7,431 bases of DNA from Candidatus Parcubacteria bacterium (lineage in GTDB: Bacteria > Patescibacteriota > Minisyncoccia > Phycocordibacterales > Phycocordibacteraceae). A program made the position numbers and the translations under genes. The notes under the pieces are model-generated. The model was given only the letters and a program-made list of their open reading frames with translations. It was not told the DNA's origin and did not search any database. This document shows, one piece after another, positions 5,260-7,431 of this stretch; positions within the stretch are counted from its first letter, which is position 1; each line of letters opens with the position of its first letter. Location: positions 1 to 7,431 of the forward strand of contig DAIDID010000022.1 of NCBI GenBank assembly GCA_027459545.1, read 5' to 3'.

Positions 5260-6534
5260 ATGTCCAAACGAGTTACCCCAGAAATTGAAACGTTCGCACG
5301 AATACGAGTCGTGGGTGTTGGTGGCTCAGGCTGCAATGCAATAAACCACATGATTAACTCCAAAGTGAAAGGGGTGGAGTTTGTCGCAGTAAATACTGAC
5401 GCACAGGATCTTCATCGCTCCCTAGCTAAGCGAAAGATACACATCGGCAAAAACCTCACTCGAGGGCTCGGGGCTGGTATGAATCCCGATCTCGGAAGAA
5501 GAGCTGCGGAAGAAACTCGACAGGAAATTCAGGAGGCACTTCAGGGATCAGACATGGTGTTCATTACGTGCGGCATGGGAGGCGGCACAGGCACAGGTGC
5601 ATCTGCAACCGTTGCAAAAATTGCAAAGGAACTCGGAGCACTTACAGTAGCTGTGGTAACTCGTCCATTCTCTTTCGAAGGAGCTCAAAGAAATATGATT
5701 GCAGAAAAAGGACTTTCTGATTTGAAAAAAGAAGTTGATGCATACCTAGTAATTCCAAATGACAAACTTCTCGCAATAGTTGAACCACAAACAAGTGCAA
5801 AAAATGCGTTTGCGCTTTGTGATGAAATTCTCCGCCAAGCAGTAGAGGGTGTCTCAGACATTATTACTACACCAGGAGAAATCAATACTGACTTTAACGA
5901 CATAAAGACTATCATGGAAGGTGCTGGTCCAGCACTCATGGGTATCGGTGTTGCGGATGGTGACAATCGTGCTCGCGACGCAGCTGCGCAGGCAGTCAAT
6001 TCCCCACTGCTCGACGTATCGATAAACGGTGCGAGAGGAATACTCTTCGTGGTGGCTGGAGCTGACGACCTTGGTATTCTTGAAGTACAAGAGGCAGCGA
6101 AGGTTATTAGCGAGTCTGTAGACAAGAGTGCCAAAGTTATCTTTGGTATCATGCGCGATGAAAAACTTAAGAAAGGCCAAATTCGCATAATTGTCATCGC
6201 TACAGGATTTCCAGAAGGAGAAACTGGAGAAATCGCAAGCAGTGGAGTAGAGCGCTCACTTTTTGCGATGGAGCCAAAAGAGCAGCATGAAACTCGCAGC
6301 AAAATCTTCGCAGATGTGGTCGTAAAACGAGAAGATCCACTTCCTGAAGTTGTGCGGGAGAGCGCTCGTGAGGACGTCGAAATGCCATCAGTCACCCGAC
6401 AAAAGCACGAGCCTATCGTTACAGCACAGCCACAGCGCAGAACTGATACTGAAACCATTACCCCACCAATAGTAGAAGACGAGGATGACACATGGGGAGC
6501 AATTCCATCATTTCTTCGAAGGCACAAAAAATAG
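5260..6534 (+). CDS. ftsZ: Cell division GTPase FtsZ
   Basis: FtsZ is the tubulin-like GTPase that polymerises into the division ring. From the ATG at 5260 the product is 424 aa. The GTPase core shows VGVGGSGCNAINHM (18-31), the tubulin signature GMGGGTGTG (105-113), TRPFSFEG (134-141) and the T7 synergy loop NTDFNDI (209-215), with the catalytic acids Asp211 and Asp214 present. A variable charged linker runs from about 340 to 411. The end, WGAIPSFLRRHKK, is the conserved C-terminal peptide that binds FtsA. An in-frame TTG at 5248 would add four residues (MPFI), but the ATG fits the family better and the TTG falls at the leader hairpin. It has its own promoter region and a terminator, so it can be expressed apart from ftsA. 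Confidence 0.97.
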   Translation: MSKRVTPEIETFARIRVVGVGGSGCNAINHMINSKVKGVEFVAVNTDAQDLHRSLAKRKIHIGKNLTRGLGAGMNPDLGRRAAEETRQEIQEALQGSDMVFITCGMGGGTGTGASATVAKIAKELGALTVAVVTRPFSFEGAQRNMIAEKGLSDLKKEVDAYLVIPNDKLLAIVEPQTSAKNAFALCDEILRQAVEGVSDIITTPGEINTDFNDIKTIMEGAGPALMGIGVADGDNRARDAAAQAVNSPLLDVSINGARGILFVVAGADDLGILEVQEAAKVISESVDKSAKVIFGIMRDEKLKKGQIRIIVIATGFPEGETGEIASSGVERSLFAMEPKEQHETRSKIFADVVVKREDPLPEVVRESAREDVEMPSVTRQKHEPIVTAQPQRRTDTETITPPIVEDEDDTWGAIPSFLRRHKK

Positions 6535-6559
6535 TCCTGACCTCCAAACAAACTCACAG

Positions 6560-6604
6560 AGACCGCATGCTTTTTTTAAATTAGTGCGCGGTCTTTTGTT
6601 TTTA
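6560..6604 (+). terminator. Intrinsic terminator after ftsZ
   Basis: AGACCGC (6560-6566) pairs perfectly with GCGGTCT (6588-6594), and TTTTGTTTTTA follows from 6594. The 21-nt interior can add a few more pairs (CT with AG, plus G-U) after one mismatch. It starts 25 nt past the ftsZ stop and separates ftsZ from the next gene. Confidence 0.75.
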
Positions 6605-6607
6605 TAG

Positions 6608-6625
6608 TATACTTAGCTTTACACT
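6608..6625 (+). promoter_or_regulatory. Candidate promoter of the flavoprotein gene
   Basis: TATACT (6608-6613) matches TATAAT at 5 of 6 positions but has no good -35 box. A second box, TACACT (6620-6625), matches at 4 of 6 and lies 8 nt before the ATG at 6634, which would make that start leaderless. A weak TTGTTT (6596-6601) lies 18 nt upstream of it. Which box works is uncertain. Confidence 0.4.
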
Positions 6626-6633
6626 ATTTCTTA

Positions 6634-7431
6634 ATGCACACTTTTATGAATGCAGATTGCGATCTTTTAATAATTGGAGGGGGACCTGCAGGGGTTGCTG
6701 CTGGAGTATATGCAGCTCGTAAACAGCTCAAAACAGTGCTTGTAGCGGAAGAATTCGGCGGACAAAGCACTGTATCTGAAGGAATTGAGAATTGGATTGG
6801 TACTATAAAAATCGCAGGTTTAGAGCTAGGTAAAGAGCTCAAGGCGCACTTAGACGCCTATAAGGCAGACATTGTGGACGTAAGAAACGGAACGAAAGTT
6901 GAAAAACTCGAAAAGCTTTCAGAAGGAAAGCAAACCATTTTCAAAGCAACAACGAAAGACGGGAAGGAGATTACCTCGCGAGCGGTGCTTATTGCTTCTG
7001 GAGCTGGTCGACGCAAGCTCCCTATTCCTGGAGCTGATACCTTTGAAAATAAAGGACTCACCTATTGCGCTTCTTGCGACGGACCGCTTTTTGCAGGAGC
7101 AGACGTAGCTGTAGTTGGCGGAGGAAATGCTGGCTTTGAAAGCGCGCTGCAGCTTTTAGCATACTGTAAATCAGTTACCCTTATTCATCGATATAGTGAA
7201 TTTCCTGCAGATGCAATAACCGTCGAGCAAGTACGAAGTCACCCAAATGCCACTCTTCTCACTGAAAGTGAGCCTATTGAGGTAAAAGGTGATGCGTTTG
7301 TAAACGGTCTTATTGTAAAAAATCTTGCAACAGGAGAGCTGAAAGAGCTCCCCGTAACCGGTGTGTTTGTGGAAATCGGCGTACTTCCAAATACGAGCTT
7401 CTCAAAAGAACTCGTAGATCTTGATACTTTT
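6634..7431 (+). CDS. trxB: Thioredoxin-reductase-like FAD flavoprotein (3' end cut by window)
   Basis: The reading frame is open from 6634 to the window end, giving 266 residues of an expected 300-320. Numbered from the ATG at 6646, the FAD site is DLLIIGGGPAGVAAG (6-20), FGGQ is at 37-40, the redox-active CASC at 141-144 (TYCASCDG) and the dinucleotide-binding GGGNAG at 158-163. GVFVEIGVLPNTSF (239-252) leads into the C-terminal FAD domain. This is the low-molecular-weight TrxB / AhpF C-terminal family, which passes electrons from NAD(P)H through FAD to a disulfide in thioredoxin or a similar partner. The NADPH phosphate-binding HRRxxxR of TrxB reads HRYSEFP here, so NADPH preference is doubtful. 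Starts at 6634 and 6646 are both plausible and neither has a Shine-Dalgarno. No thioredoxin gene is seen nearby. Confidence 0.88.
   Translation, partial: MHTFMNADCDLLIIGGGPAGVAAGVYAARKQLKTVLVAEEFGGQSTVSEGIENWIGTIKIAGLELGKELKAHLDAYKADIVDVRNGTKVEKLEKLSEGKQTIFKATTKDGKEITSRAVLIASGAGRRKLPIPGADTFENKGLTYCASCDGPLFAGADVAVVGGGNAGFESALQLLAYCKSVTLIHRYSEFPADAITVEQVRSHPNATLLTESEPIEVKGDAFVNGLIVKNLATGELKELPVTGVFVEIGVLPNTSFSKELVDLDTF

Noticed and set aside
5685..6557. A 290-codon open frame on the minus strand opposite ftsZ
   Set aside because: The product is Ser/Thr-rich and low in complexity with no recognisable motif, as expected opposite a well-conserved coding region. ftsZ is unambiguous on the other strand.

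Overview
The window looks like ordinary chromosome from a small-genome candidate-phyla-radiation bacterium (Patescibacteria), most likely a Parcubacteria-type lineage. This is inferred from protein style: a long basic S21, a short YbeY with HGLLHLKGLPH, an FtsA with NIGAET in place of the usual DxGGGT, a degenerate HisRS-like protein beside lepB, and tight spacing with overlapping genes. No tRNA, rRNA, CRISPR array, insertion sequence or phage gene is visible.

Layout. A leftward pair, an alpha/beta hydrolase gene (1392-619) followed by pth (631-32), overlaps by 13 nt and ends in a weak intrinsic terminator at the left edge. A 100-bp divergent promoter region (1393-1492) separates it from a rightward series. 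That series is lepB (signal peptidase I) overlapping a HisRS-like pseudo-synthetase gene by ATGA, then rpsU (S21), ybeY (rRNA maturation endonuclease) and ftsA, with 1-nt and 4-nt gaps. A 174-bp regulatory gap holds inverted repeats and promoter-like boxes. ftsZ follows with its own terminator, and then a thioredoxin-reductase-like flavoprotein gene runs off the right edge.

How the genes fit together. Pth, S21 and YbeY serve translation and ribosome upkeep. LepB processes exported proteins. FtsA and FtsZ form the membrane-anchored division ring. The flavoprotein probably handles thiol redox.

Main points for a second look. (1) Four genes (pth, hydrolase, lepB, rpsU) each have a 5-of-6 match to TATAAT ending exactly 6 nt before the ATG and no Shine-Dalgarno sequence, which predicts leaderless mRNAs. 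(2) The 381-aa HisRS-like protein keeps the fold signatures and anticodon-binding domain but lacks the catalytic arginines. (3) A terminator-shaped hairpin with a T5 run lies inside the 5' end of ybeY, where it could cut rpsU transcripts away from ybeY-ftsA. (4) A perfect 11-bp-stem GC-rich hairpin lies inside pth. All of this is read by eye; no alignment, folding or database search was run.
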